Source: an uncultured Clostridia bacterium (GTDB lineage: Bacteria; Bacillota; Clostridia; Oscillospirales; Ruminococcaceae). From it: a stretch of 6,212 bases of DNA. A program made the translations under genes and the position numbers. Positions 1 to 5,045 of the stretch are shown one piece after another. The first letter of the stretch is position 1, and each line of letters starts with the position of its first letter. The stretch is taken from assembly GCA_945931735.1 (NCBI GenBank), contig CAMEPN010000121.1, positions 1 through 6,212 on the forward strand, given 5' to 3'. Under the pieces are notes generated by a model. It had not been told where the DNA came from and did no database searches. It was given only the letters and a program-made list of their open reading frames with translations.

Positions 1-794
1 GCAATGGTCATCGGGCCGACGCCGCCCGGTACGGGGGTTATCCACCCTGCCTTTTCGCTCACCTCGTCGAACTTCACGTCGCCGCAGAGCTTTCCGTTGT
101 CAAGGCGGTTAATTCCCACGTCGATAACGACCGCGCCGTCCTTTACCATGTCCGCAGTCACGAAATTCGGCTTTCCGACCGCCGCGACAAGAATATCCGC
201 GCGCCTGCAAACCTCCGCGAGGTTTTTCGTGCGGCTGTGGCAGACAGTGACTGTTCCGTTCTCGTGCAGAAGCAGCATTGCCATCGGCTTGCCGACAATG
301 TTGCTGCGCCCGATAACAACGCATTCCTTTCCGCTGACCTCAACGCCCGTGCTGTGGATAAGCTCCATGCAGCCCGCAGGCGTGCAGGGCAGGAACGCGT
401 AATTTCCTATCATTATCTTACCGACATTTTCCGCGCTGAACGCGTCAACGTCCTTGAGCGGTGAAATGCGCTTTATCACCTTTTCCTCGTCGAGCTGCGC
501 GGGCAAAGGGAGCTGTACGAGTATGCCGTTCACCTTTTCGTCGGCGTTGAGCGCGTCGATAAGCTCGAGGAGCTGTTCCTCGGACGTTTCCGCGGGGAGC
601 GCGTATTCATAGCTCTTTATCCCGCAGACCTCGCACGCCTTTTTCTTATTGTTCACATAAACGCGGCTCGCGGGGTCGTCCCCGACGATCACAACCGCAA
701 GGCCGATGTCCAGCCCGTCGCGCTCTATCTCCGCGCGCACCTGCTCCTTAACTGCGGCGGATACCGCCTTTCCGTCAATTATTTTCGCTGCCAT
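1..794 (-). CDS. folD: FolD, methylene-THF dehydrogenase/cyclohydrolase (3' end cut by window)
   Basis: Cytosolic bifunctional enzyme that oxidises 5,10-methylene-THF to 5,10-methenyl-THF with NADP+ and hydrolyses it to 10-formyl-THF, feeding purine and formyl-Met synthesis. The translation starts [16 protein letters not shown] and 264 codons are visible; the family is about 280-290 residues, so roughly 20 C-terminal residues lie outside. Seen motifs: the Y-x3-K active-site pair (Y46, K50 in SRVYVNNK), GILVQLPLP at 90-98 with catalytic Q94, KDVDAF at 114-119, the nucleotide-binding GRSNIVGKP at 162-170, CHSRT at 185-189 and [11 protein letters not shown] at 253-263. The ATG at 792-794 was chosen because the N-terminus matches the family and GAGGA lies 8 nt upstream, inside the end of lgt. 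It overlaps lgt by 20 bp (775-794), so translational coupling is likely. It is the last visible gene of the operon. Confidence 0.97.
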   Translation of the reverse strand, partial: MAAKIIDGKAVSAAVKEQVRAEIERDGLDIGLAVVIVGDDPASRVYVNNKKKACEVCGIKSYEYALPAETSEEQLLELIDALNADEKVNGILVQLPLPAQLDEEKVIKRISPLKDVDAFSAENVGKIMIGNYAFLPCTPAGCMELIHSTGVEVSGKECVVIGRSNIVGKPMAMLLLHENGTVTVCHSRTKNLAEVCRRADILVAAVGKPNFVTADMVKDGAVVIDVGINRLDNGKLCGDVKFDEVSEKAGWITPVPGGVGPMTI

Positions 795-1959
795 TTTCCT
801 TGTCCTCACTTTCGTCTGTTTCGGGAGCACTGCCCGCTTCGTTTTCCTCGGGAGCATTGTCCTTGTCGGAGCCGTCCGCATTTTCGGGAGCATTTCCCGC
901 TTCGTTTTCGTCGGGAGCATTGTCCTCGTCCCCGTCGAGCGTGATATCCTCGGCGCTCTCGTCGATTATGCTGGGGGCAACGCCCTCCTTTGCCGCTTTC
1001 TTTGCCGCCTTTTTCGCAGCGGCATCCTCTGCGTCACGTCTGTCCTTTTCAAGCAGTTCCCTGCACGCTTCGGTGTTGACGTACAGCGGGATCTGCTTTT
1101 TTTCGGTCAGTATCTTGAATACTATAAAGAGCGCGGTCGCTGCAACGAACGAAACCGCCGCGAGAAGCTGAGAAACTCTGAAATCGCCGAGCATAAGGCT
1201 GTCGGTGCGAAGTCCCTCGATAAACGCCCTTCCCAGACCGTACCACGCGATATACAGCAGGAAAATCTCACCGTCATAGGTGCGGAGCTTTTTCGAGTAG
1301 AAATGCAGCCCGATAAACCCGATAAGGCACCACACGCTCTCGTAAAGGAAGCAGGGGTGAACAAGCGCGCCCGGCTCAACGTTCTGCGAGATGATCGTAC
1401 CGGTCATTCCGAAGAGCCAGTCGGGGTTGGTAACGGAGCCGTATGCCTCTTGGTTGACGAAGTTGCCCCAGCGGCCGAGCGTCTGACCGATAAGGAACCC
1501 GAACGACGCGAGGTCGCACATGGTAAGAAACTTGACCTTGCGAATCTTGCAGGCGATGAACCCGACGAGGAAGCCGCCGATAATGCCGCCGTAAATGGCA
1601 AGACCGCCGTCGCGGATACCCGTGAACGTCGTAATGAAGTCGTAGCTTACGCCGGAATTGGGGTCGAGCGTCTGGAACACGCAGTAGTAAATTCTCGCGC
1701 CGAGGAACCCGCCTATAAGCGCGGCGAAAACGACGTCGAACACCCTGTCCTTGTTAAGTCCGAATTCCTTTGTGCGGTGCATTGCGTAGAGATACGCGAG
1801 AATGACCCCTACGGTAATTATAACGCCGTACCAGTATATCGGCACGCCGAAAACGGTGAAGCCCCTGTAATAATTAATGGCAAAGCCGCCGAACAGGTTT
1901 GGAAACTCGACTTCTATCTCCTGCGTGACCGCGACCGCCGTCTGAAACAATGCTGTCAT
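775..1959 (-). CDS. lgt: Lgt, prolipoprotein diacylglyceryl transferase with long acidic C-terminal tail
   Basis: Integral membrane enzyme that transfers diacylglycerol from phosphatidylglycerol to the lipobox cysteine of prolipoproteins, the first step of lipoprotein maturation. 394 residues. Seen: IYWYG at 41-45, GGLAIYGG at 118-125 (E. coli has HGG here; this protein has tyrosine), the Lgt signature [13 protein letters not shown] at 162-174 with its Arg, Asn and Glu, HPCFLYES at 201-208, and GRAFIEGLR at 243-251 containing the conserved late Arg. Several hydrophobic segments span about 40-283, fitting a seven-helix protein. The core ends near residue 285, the usual family length. The extra 109 residues are first Lys/Ala-rich (315-325), then very acidic, with a 16-residue unit repeated at 344-359 and 365-380. 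The ATG at 1957-1959 was chosen because GAAAGGAG lies 8 nt upstream; an upstream TTG/ATG in the same frame would place that site inside the gene. The tail's function is unknown; the core call is secure. Confidence 0.97.
   Translation of the reverse strand: MTALFQTAVAVTQEIEVEFPNLFGGFAINYYRGFTVFGVPIYWYGVIITVGVILAYLYAMHRTKEFGLNKDRVFDVVFAALIGGFLGARIYYCVFQTLDPNSGVSYDFITTFTGIRDGGLAIYGGIIGGFLVGFIACKIRKVKFLTMCDLASFGFLIGQTLGRWGNFVNQEAYGSVTNPDWLFGMTGTIISQNVEPGALVHPCFLYESVWCLIGFIGLHFYSKKLRTYDGEIFLLYIAWYGLGRAFIEGLRTDSLMLGDFRVSQLLAAVSFVAATALFIVFKILTEKKQIPLYVNTEACRELLEKDRRDAEDAAAKKAAKKAAKEGVAPSIIDESAEDITLDGDEDNAPDENEAGNAPENADGSDKDNAPEENEAGSAPETDESEDKENGSENN
820..930 (-). repeat. Imperfect 48-bp direct repeat in the lgt tail (period 63 bp)
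   Basis: Two 48-bp units, 820-867 and 883-930, match at about 44 of 48 bases and are separated by 15 bp. They encode residues 365-380 and 344-359 of Lgt (pattern D-x-DNAP-x-ENEAG-x-APE). The shorter word TCGGGAGCA (plus strand) occurs twice within each unit. The period is 21 codons, so gain or loss of a unit keeps the frame. Confidence 0.85.
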
Positions 1960-1967
1960 TGTGTAAA

Positions 1968-1975
1968 CTCCTTTC
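1968..1975 (-). promoter_or_regulatory. Ribosome binding site of lgt
   Basis: GAAAGGAG, a near-perfect Shine-Dalgarno sequence, 8 nt before the ATG at 1959. It lies just after the yfmH stop (1977-1979), and this placement decides the lgt start. Confidence 0.85.
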
Positions 1976-1976
1976 A

Positions 1977-3242
1977 TCAAAGCGGTCTGATGACCGACAG
2001 GCAGACGTTTTCCTCGTCCAGCTCCGCGAGCTTTTCGAGCATTTTATCATAATCCGCACCCGCCGCCGCTTCCGCCTTAGAGAACGGCGCAAGCCCGTCA
2101 AGCGCTGCGTCGGTGAGCGCCTGCGCGGTCGCCTCAACGTTACCGTAAGCGCGGGCGCAGTCGCCGTAGGTCGCCTTTTTTATGCGGCTGAACATCTCGC
2201 GGGTTGGCGGAGCCGCCTTGAATTTTCTGATCTCCTTTTTCATCTCGGCGAGGACGTAGTCGGGGTCGTCGCTCTCCCCGACGGCATACGGCATGACGTA
2301 GCCCCTGCCCTTGAATACCGCGTCGCCGAACGAGTCGTTGAGATAGCCCTCGTCCCTCATTCGCGTGTAGAAATCCGACATATCGCCGAAAATAACGTCG
2401 AAAATTATGTTGTAATAGATATATTCCTCCATAGCGGCGGCGCCGTATGCGTCGGGGCGCTTGAACCCGATCGCAAAAAGCGGTTTTGCCACGGGCATGG
2501 ACAGCTCGGTGCGCTTTTTCGCAACCTCGCGCGGCTCGGTGAACGGCACCGTTTCAAGCTCCAACGGCTTGCGCTCGTTCAGGCATTTTTCGCACACCCT
2601 TATCGCCTCGTCGGGGTCAAAATTTCCCGCAATGCAAAGGTACATATTCGCGGGGTTGTAGAACGCGTTGTACACGTCGTAAAGCGTTTTGTCGGTTATT
2701 TGGGAGATGCTTTCGACGGTGCCCGCGACGTCGGTCTTTATGGGATTTTCGCTGTAAACGCCGCTCAGAAGCTCCATTATCACGCGCCAGTTCGGGCTGT
2801 CCTGATACATGGTTATTTCCTGCGCGATTATGCCGCGCTCCTTTTCGACGTTTTCCGGGGTGAAATAAGGCTGCTGCACAAAGCCGAGCAATATCTCAAG
2901 ATTTTTCGCGAAATTCTCCGCGCAGCTGAAATAGTACACGGTGTAATCGTAGCTTGTCCCCGCGTTGCAGGACGCGCCCGTCTGCGCGAACAGCGCAAAT
3001 GCGTCCTTTTCCTCGCTCTCGAACAGCTTATGCTCAAGGTAGTGCGCAGTGCCGTCGGGAATGGTGATCTCCTCGCCGCCGTTTATTCTGAAGCGGCAGT
3101 CCTGCGAGCCAAAGCGGACGGAGAACTGCGCCGTAGCGGTGGAATAACCCTTCATGGGGAGCATGAAAACGGTCACGCCGCAGGGGTGGACATATTTTAT
3201 GCAGCTTTCGCCGATAATGCTGCTGTTTATTTTCTCAGTCAT
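1977..3242 (-). CDS. yfmH: M16-family zinc peptidase, YfmH type (catalytic partner)
   Basis: 421-residue two-domain M16 (insulinase-like) peptidase, best matching the family named YfmH (EF-P 5-aminopentanol modification-associated; ymfH in Bacillus subtilis). The inverted zinc motif HxxEH is intact as HYLEH at 67-71 within DGTAHYLEHKLFE. The third zinc ligand is expected in VEKERGIIAQEI (132-143), most likely E142. The C-terminal half (about 185-421) is the second M16 domain, with MRDEGYLNDSF at 295-305 in place of the usual substrate-binding R...Y segment. No signal peptide or membrane segment is seen, so it is probably cytosolic. An ATG at 3240-3242 preceded by GAGGAGG with a 6-nt spacer fixes the start; an upstream in-frame start at 3305 would add 21 residues unlike the family. 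It overlaps yfmF by 8 bp (ATGACTGA), so the two are likely co-translated as partners. The substrate is not evident from sequence. Confidence 0.92.
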   Translation of the reverse strand: MTEKINSSIIGESCIKYVHPCGVTVFMLPMKGYSTATAQFSVRFGSQDCRFRINGGEEITIPDGTAHYLEHKLFESEEKDAFALFAQTGASCNAGTSYDYTVYYFSCAENFAKNLEILLGFVQQPYFTPENVEKERGIIAQEITMYQDSPNWRVIMELLSGVYSENPIKTDVAGTVESISQITDKTLYDVYNAFYNPANMYLCIAGNFDPDEAIRVCEKCLNERKPLELETVPFTEPREVAKKRTELSMPVAKPLFAIGFKRPDAYGAAAMEEYIYYNIIFDVIFGDMSDFYTRMRDEGYLNDSFGDAVFKGRGYVMPYAVGESDDPDYVLAEMKKEIRKFKAAPPTREMFSRIKKATYGDCARAYGNVEATAQALTDAALDGLAPFSKAEAAAGADYDKMLEKLAELDEENVCLSVIRPL

Positions 3243-4482
3243 TGCTAACCTCCTCGGGGCAGAGCGTGAATACGGTGTCGAGCTTGTACAGCCTGCCTGC
3301 CGCACGAACGCGGTCGGCGGTGACTGCCTTTATCTTCTCCGCATATTCCTCGGGCGACATGAACTCCCCGTCCGTAACCTGCCCGAGGTACCAGCCGCCG
3401 ATCGACCCGACGCTGTCATAAAGCGAGGTTATGTCGTTGAGCGCCTCGAGCTTCGCCTGCTCAAGCTCCTCCTCGGTCACTCCGTTTTCGAGTATCTCGC
3501 TGAACTCGCGCATTATCGCGTCCTGCGTGCGCTTTACGTTCTGCGGCTCAACGCCTGCGTTTGCAACAAGCGTCCGCTTTGCGCGGTCAGCGAAGCTGCT
3601 GCAATAATAGCACAGCGACTGTTTTTCGCGGATATTCTCAAAGAAGCGCGAGGTCGTCATTCCGCCGAGTATCATCGAGAAAAGCATATTCGCGCAGCGG
3701 TCGTTCATCTCGGGCGCCTTGAAGTACATTCGTGTGACAGCCTGCTGCATGGGCATTCTTTCCGTCACCTCGACAGGCTCGGGCTTGAGGGCGGAAGGCT
3801 CCGCGTAAGGCTCGCAGATGTCGCTGCGCTCAATGCTCCCGAATGCTTCCGTGAGCAGCTTTTCGCTCTCGGAAAAGCCGCTGCACCCGACCGCGAATAT
3901 TTCGATATGCCCGTGCTCGAGCATATGGCGGTAAGCGGCGTATGCGCTCTCGGAAGTGACCTTTTCCGCTTCCTCGTGCGTGCCGTTTACGGGATACTCC
4001 TGCGGCTCTCCGACGAATGCGGTGCGAGCAGCCTGCCGCACGGCGAGGGAGCGCTTGTCGTTTATAACGCTGTCGATCGCGTCGATAAGCTCGGTTTTCA
4101 TAAGCCGCACAAGGTTCGCGTCGAACGCTCCGTCTGCGGCGAGCGGGCGGAGAATGCACTCGATAAGCAGCTCGCAGCTCTCGCGCTCAAGCTTTTCTCC
4201 CTCGAGGGCGTACCTGTCGTCGAGGGTGGATATCGCGACGGAGGTATAGCGCCTGTTCCCCGCGAAGGAAACGTTATCCGAAATAGACGCGCCGTAAAGC
4301 TCCGCGAAGCGGATCGACAGCGACTTATAGTCGGGGTATTTCGCGCAGCAGTCGGTCAGGCAGTATGGCACGAGCGCGAAATCCGCGCGGGACAGCCCGC
4401 CGTTGTCCCCGAAGCCGGTATAAAACCCGACGGATATTTTGTTGATCTTGAAGCGGCTGTCGGTTATTCTGTTGAACCACAC
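3235..4482 (-). CDS. yfmF: M16-family peptidase-like protein, YfmF type (zinc site absent)
   Basis: 415-residue M16-like protein, best matching the YfmF family (ymfF in B. subtilis), usually encoded beside YfmH. Where an active M16 enzyme would have HxxEH, the N-terminal domain reads LVPYCLTDCCAKYPDYKSL (37-55), without the metal ligands. The region LSIRFAELYGASISDNVS (55-72) is typical of this subfamily. The second domain keeps GGMTTSRFFENIREKQSLCYY (273-293 overall), the segment corresponding to the R...Y motif that grips substrate in M16 proteins. I infer a non-catalytic partner of YfmH, as in other paired M16 proteins where one subunit supplies zinc and the other the R/Y motif. The start is GTG (4480-4482) with AGGA 6 nt upstream; no in-frame ATG occurs before residue 128, and the N-terminus RFKINKISVGF fits the family. 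First gene of the operon, about 70 nt after the predicted promoter. Confidence 0.9.
   Translation of the reverse strand: MWFNRITDSRFKINKISVGFYTGFGDNGGLSRADFALVPYCLTDCCAKYPDYKSLSIRFAELYGASISDNVSFAGNRRYTSVAISTLDDRYALEGEKLERESCELLIECILRPLAADGAFDANLVRLMKTELIDAIDSVINDKRSLAVRQAARTAFVGEPQEYPVNGTHEEAEKVTSESAYAAYRHMLEHGHIEIFAVGCSGFSESEKLLTEAFGSIERSDICEPYAEPSALKPEPVEVTERMPMQQAVTRMYFKAPEMNDRCANMLFSMILGGMTTSRFFENIREKQSLCYYCSSFADRAKRTLVANAGVEPQNVKRTQDAIMREFSEILENGVTEEELEQAKLEALNDITSLYDSVGSIGGWYLGQVTDGEFMSPEEYAEKIKAVTADRVRAAGRLYKLDTVFTLCPEEVSND
3249..3255 (-). promoter_or_regulatory. Ribosome binding site of yfmH, inside yfmF
   Basis: GAGGAGG with a 6-nt spacer to the ATG at 3242. It lies within the last codons of yfmF, whose stop overlaps the yfmH start by 8 bp. 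It fixes the yfmH start and implies translational coupling. Confidence 0.85.
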
Positions 4483-4557
4483 ACCGTTTCCTATCTGTTT
4501 TCTCTCGAAAATTTTTATCAGTCCTTTTTGGAAAGTTTAATTTGTCACAACATATTT

Positions 4558-4586
4558 ATTATATCATATATCGTGGTCTATTTCCA
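4558..4586 (-). promoter_or_regulatory. Promoter of the yfmF-yfmH-lgt-folD operon
   Basis: The minus strand reads TGATATAAT (4558-4566), a perfect extended -10 (TGnTATAAT). The -35 position 17 bp upstream reads TGGAAA (4581-4586), a poor match, which is common where an extended -10 is present. Predicted transcription start is near 4551, giving a leader of about 69 nt. A short GTGG-N7-CCAC palindrome (4573-4587) overlaps the -35 area and could be an operator, but this is weak. Confidence 0.65.
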
Positions 4587-4608
4587 CCCCTTTAATGTGA
4601 AAATTAGC

Positions 4609-4633
4609 AAAAAAAAAGAGCCAATCAAGGCTC
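4609..4633 (-). terminator. Intrinsic terminator, minus strand
   Basis: On the minus strand GAGCC-TTGATT-GGCTC (a 5-bp GC-rich stem with a 6-nt loop) is followed directly by nine T residues (4609-4617). No protein gene lies between it and the next minus-strand promoter at 4743-4771, so it ends a short untranslated transcript. It sits immediately upstream of the operon promoter, insulating yfmF from that transcript or attenuating it. Confidence 0.8.
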
Positions 4634-4736
4634 GGGACGGAAAACCGCAAAGTAAAATAATAATTATGTGTAGAACAAAAGAAAGGAGACAACTAAACAA
4701 AACAAACGAGTCGGAGGTTTTCCGGTTCTTTTGTTT
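4610..4736 (-). ncRNA. Candidate small RNA of about 127 nt, or attenuated leader
   Basis: Bounded by a consensus promoter (predicted start near 4736) and an intrinsic terminator (4609-4633). The interval has no ATG or GTG start on this strand, so it is probably non-coding. An exact 9-bp inverted repeat, CGGAAAACC (4716-4724) with GGTTTTCCG (4638-4646), closes a 69-nt U-rich and apparently unstructured loop. The loop contains CUCCUUUC (4681-4688), complementary to a strong Shine-Dalgarno; a second anti-SD word CCUCC (4713-4717) overlaps the stem. The terminator loop UUGAUU is complementary to AAUCAA at the predicted 5' end (4735-4740 if transcription starts a few bases early). I do not recognise it as tmRNA, 6S, SRP RNA or a known riboswitch. 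Read-through into yfmF would make it a leader instead. Transcription is inferred. Confidence 0.6.
4638..4724 (-). repeat. 9-bp inverted repeat closing the small RNA loop
   Basis: Plus-strand CGGAAAACC at 4638-4646 is the exact reverse complement of GGTTTTCCG at 4716-4724. Flanking bases do not extend the pairing. In the predicted transcript it would form a stem around a 69-nt loop, placed just 5' of the terminator hairpin. Confidence 0.7.
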
Positions 4737-4742
4737 GATTTA

Positions 4743-4771
4743 ATTATACAGTGTTTTAGCGGTTTTGTCAA
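4743..4771 (-). promoter_or_regulatory. Consensus sigma-A promoter of the candidate small RNA
   Basis: The minus strand has TTGACA (4766-4771), a 17-bp spacer and TATAAT (4743-4748). Both hexamers are perfect and the spacing is ideal. Predicted start is an A near 4736. Such a promoter should be strong and largely unregulated unless a repressor binds. It is the best promoter in the window, yet no protein gene follows before the terminator. Confidence 0.8.
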
Positions 4772-4860
4772 TAAGTTTTTACTATGTTTTTTATTTTCGT
4801 GCAATAAGCACAAAATATCATAAATTCATTTGACAGCAAAAAGTTAAACATTGCTCAAAT

Positions 4861-4940
4861 ATGTAATTTTATGCCATGTAATCCGTTACACAGCTCGATT
4901 TGTTCAAAGATCATTACTGTTATTGGAAAAGTAATGTAAT
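4861..4940 (+). repeat. Three ATGTAAT direct repeats and short palindromes upstream of the plus-strand promoter
   Basis: ATGTAAT occurs at 4861-4867, 4876-4882 and 4934-4940. The second copy sits in the palindrome TGTAA-TCCG-TTACA (4877-4890). The third follows an inverted repeat CATTAC/GTAATG (4912-4917 and 4931-4936). Copies two and three continue similarly (ATGTAAT then CCGTT and ACA), and the third leads into the -35 box at 4946. This could be a regulator binding region; in AT-rich DNA some of it may be chance. Confidence 0.35.
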
Positions 4941-4945
4941 ATCCG

Positions 4946-4974
4946 TTGACAAAGAGGCAGCTTTATGGTAATAT
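4946..4974 (+). promoter_or_regulatory. Promoter of the AI-2E-family transporter gene
   Basis: TTGACA (4946-4951, perfect), a 17-bp spacer, and TAATAT (4969-4974, 4 of 6) preceded by TG at 4966-4967, forming an extended -10 (TGnTAATAT). Predicted start is near 4981, giving a leader of about 65 nt to the ATG at 5046. The leader holds a short CCGC/GCGG hairpin but no clear riboswitch or terminator. Confidence 0.7.
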
Positions 4975-5034
4975 TAAATAAAGGCGTACTGCACAGTTGT
5001 GAGGTATCGCCGCGAACAGGCGGAAAAGTTTTAC

Positions 5035-5039
5035 AGGAG
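5035..5039 (+). promoter_or_regulatory. Ribosome binding site of the transporter gene
   Basis: AGGAG with a 6-nt spacer (AGCTTT) before the ATG at 5046-5048. It supports this start; no in-frame alternative upstream is better placed. Confidence 0.8.
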
Positions 5040-5045
5040 AGCTTT

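Larger units (their letters stand above)
4483..5045. other. AT-rich divergent intergenic region
   Basis: 563 bp with no credible protein gene on either strand. It holds, in order, the operon leader and promoter, the minus-strand terminator, the candidate small RNA and its promoter, a stretch at 4772-4860 with no clear signal, the ATGTAAT repeats, and the plus-strand promoter and leader. The operon leader also has a small TTTTC-GAGA-GAAAA hairpin (4498-4511) just ahead of the yfmF ribosome binding site; it is AU-rich and probably weak. Confidence 0.7.

Noticed and set aside
706..2052. 448-codon plus-strand open frame antisense to lgt
   Set aside because: It lies opposite the well-supported lgt gene, has low-complexity Ser/Arg/Glu-rich sequence without family motifs, and has no ribosome binding site. 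Long antisense frames are expected in GC-rich coding DNA.
1950..3248. 432-codon plus-strand open frame antisense to yfmH
   Set aside because: Mirror of a clear M16 gene; the translation resembles no protein family and it lacks a promoter or ribosome binding site.
3243..3305. N-terminal extension of yfmH from the upstream start at 3305
   Set aside because: The extra 21 residues overlap yfmF further, are unlike the family and lack a ribosome binding site; GAGGAGG is correctly spaced only for the ATG at 3242.
4681..4717. Shine-Dalgarno-like words GAAAGGAG and GGAGG on the plus strand
   Set aside because: No ATG, GTG or usable TTG start lies at a suitable distance downstream on the plus strand, so they do not mark a small gene there. 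They are better explained as the complement of the small RNA loop.
3154..4743. 529-codon plus-strand open frame antisense to yfmF
   Set aside because: It spans a real gene plus the AT-rich intergenic region and the candidate small RNA, shows no domain, and changes composition abruptly where it leaves the coding shadow.
4799..4811. GTGC-AATAA-GCAC hairpin
   Set aside because: Only a 4-bp stem with no T tract on either strand, so not a terminator; likely chance in this region.
4830..4860. Second possible plus-strand promoter starting TTGACA (4830-4835)
   Set aside because: The -35 is perfect, but no acceptable -10 exists at 16-18 bp; the nearest candidate TCAAAT needs a 19-bp spacer.
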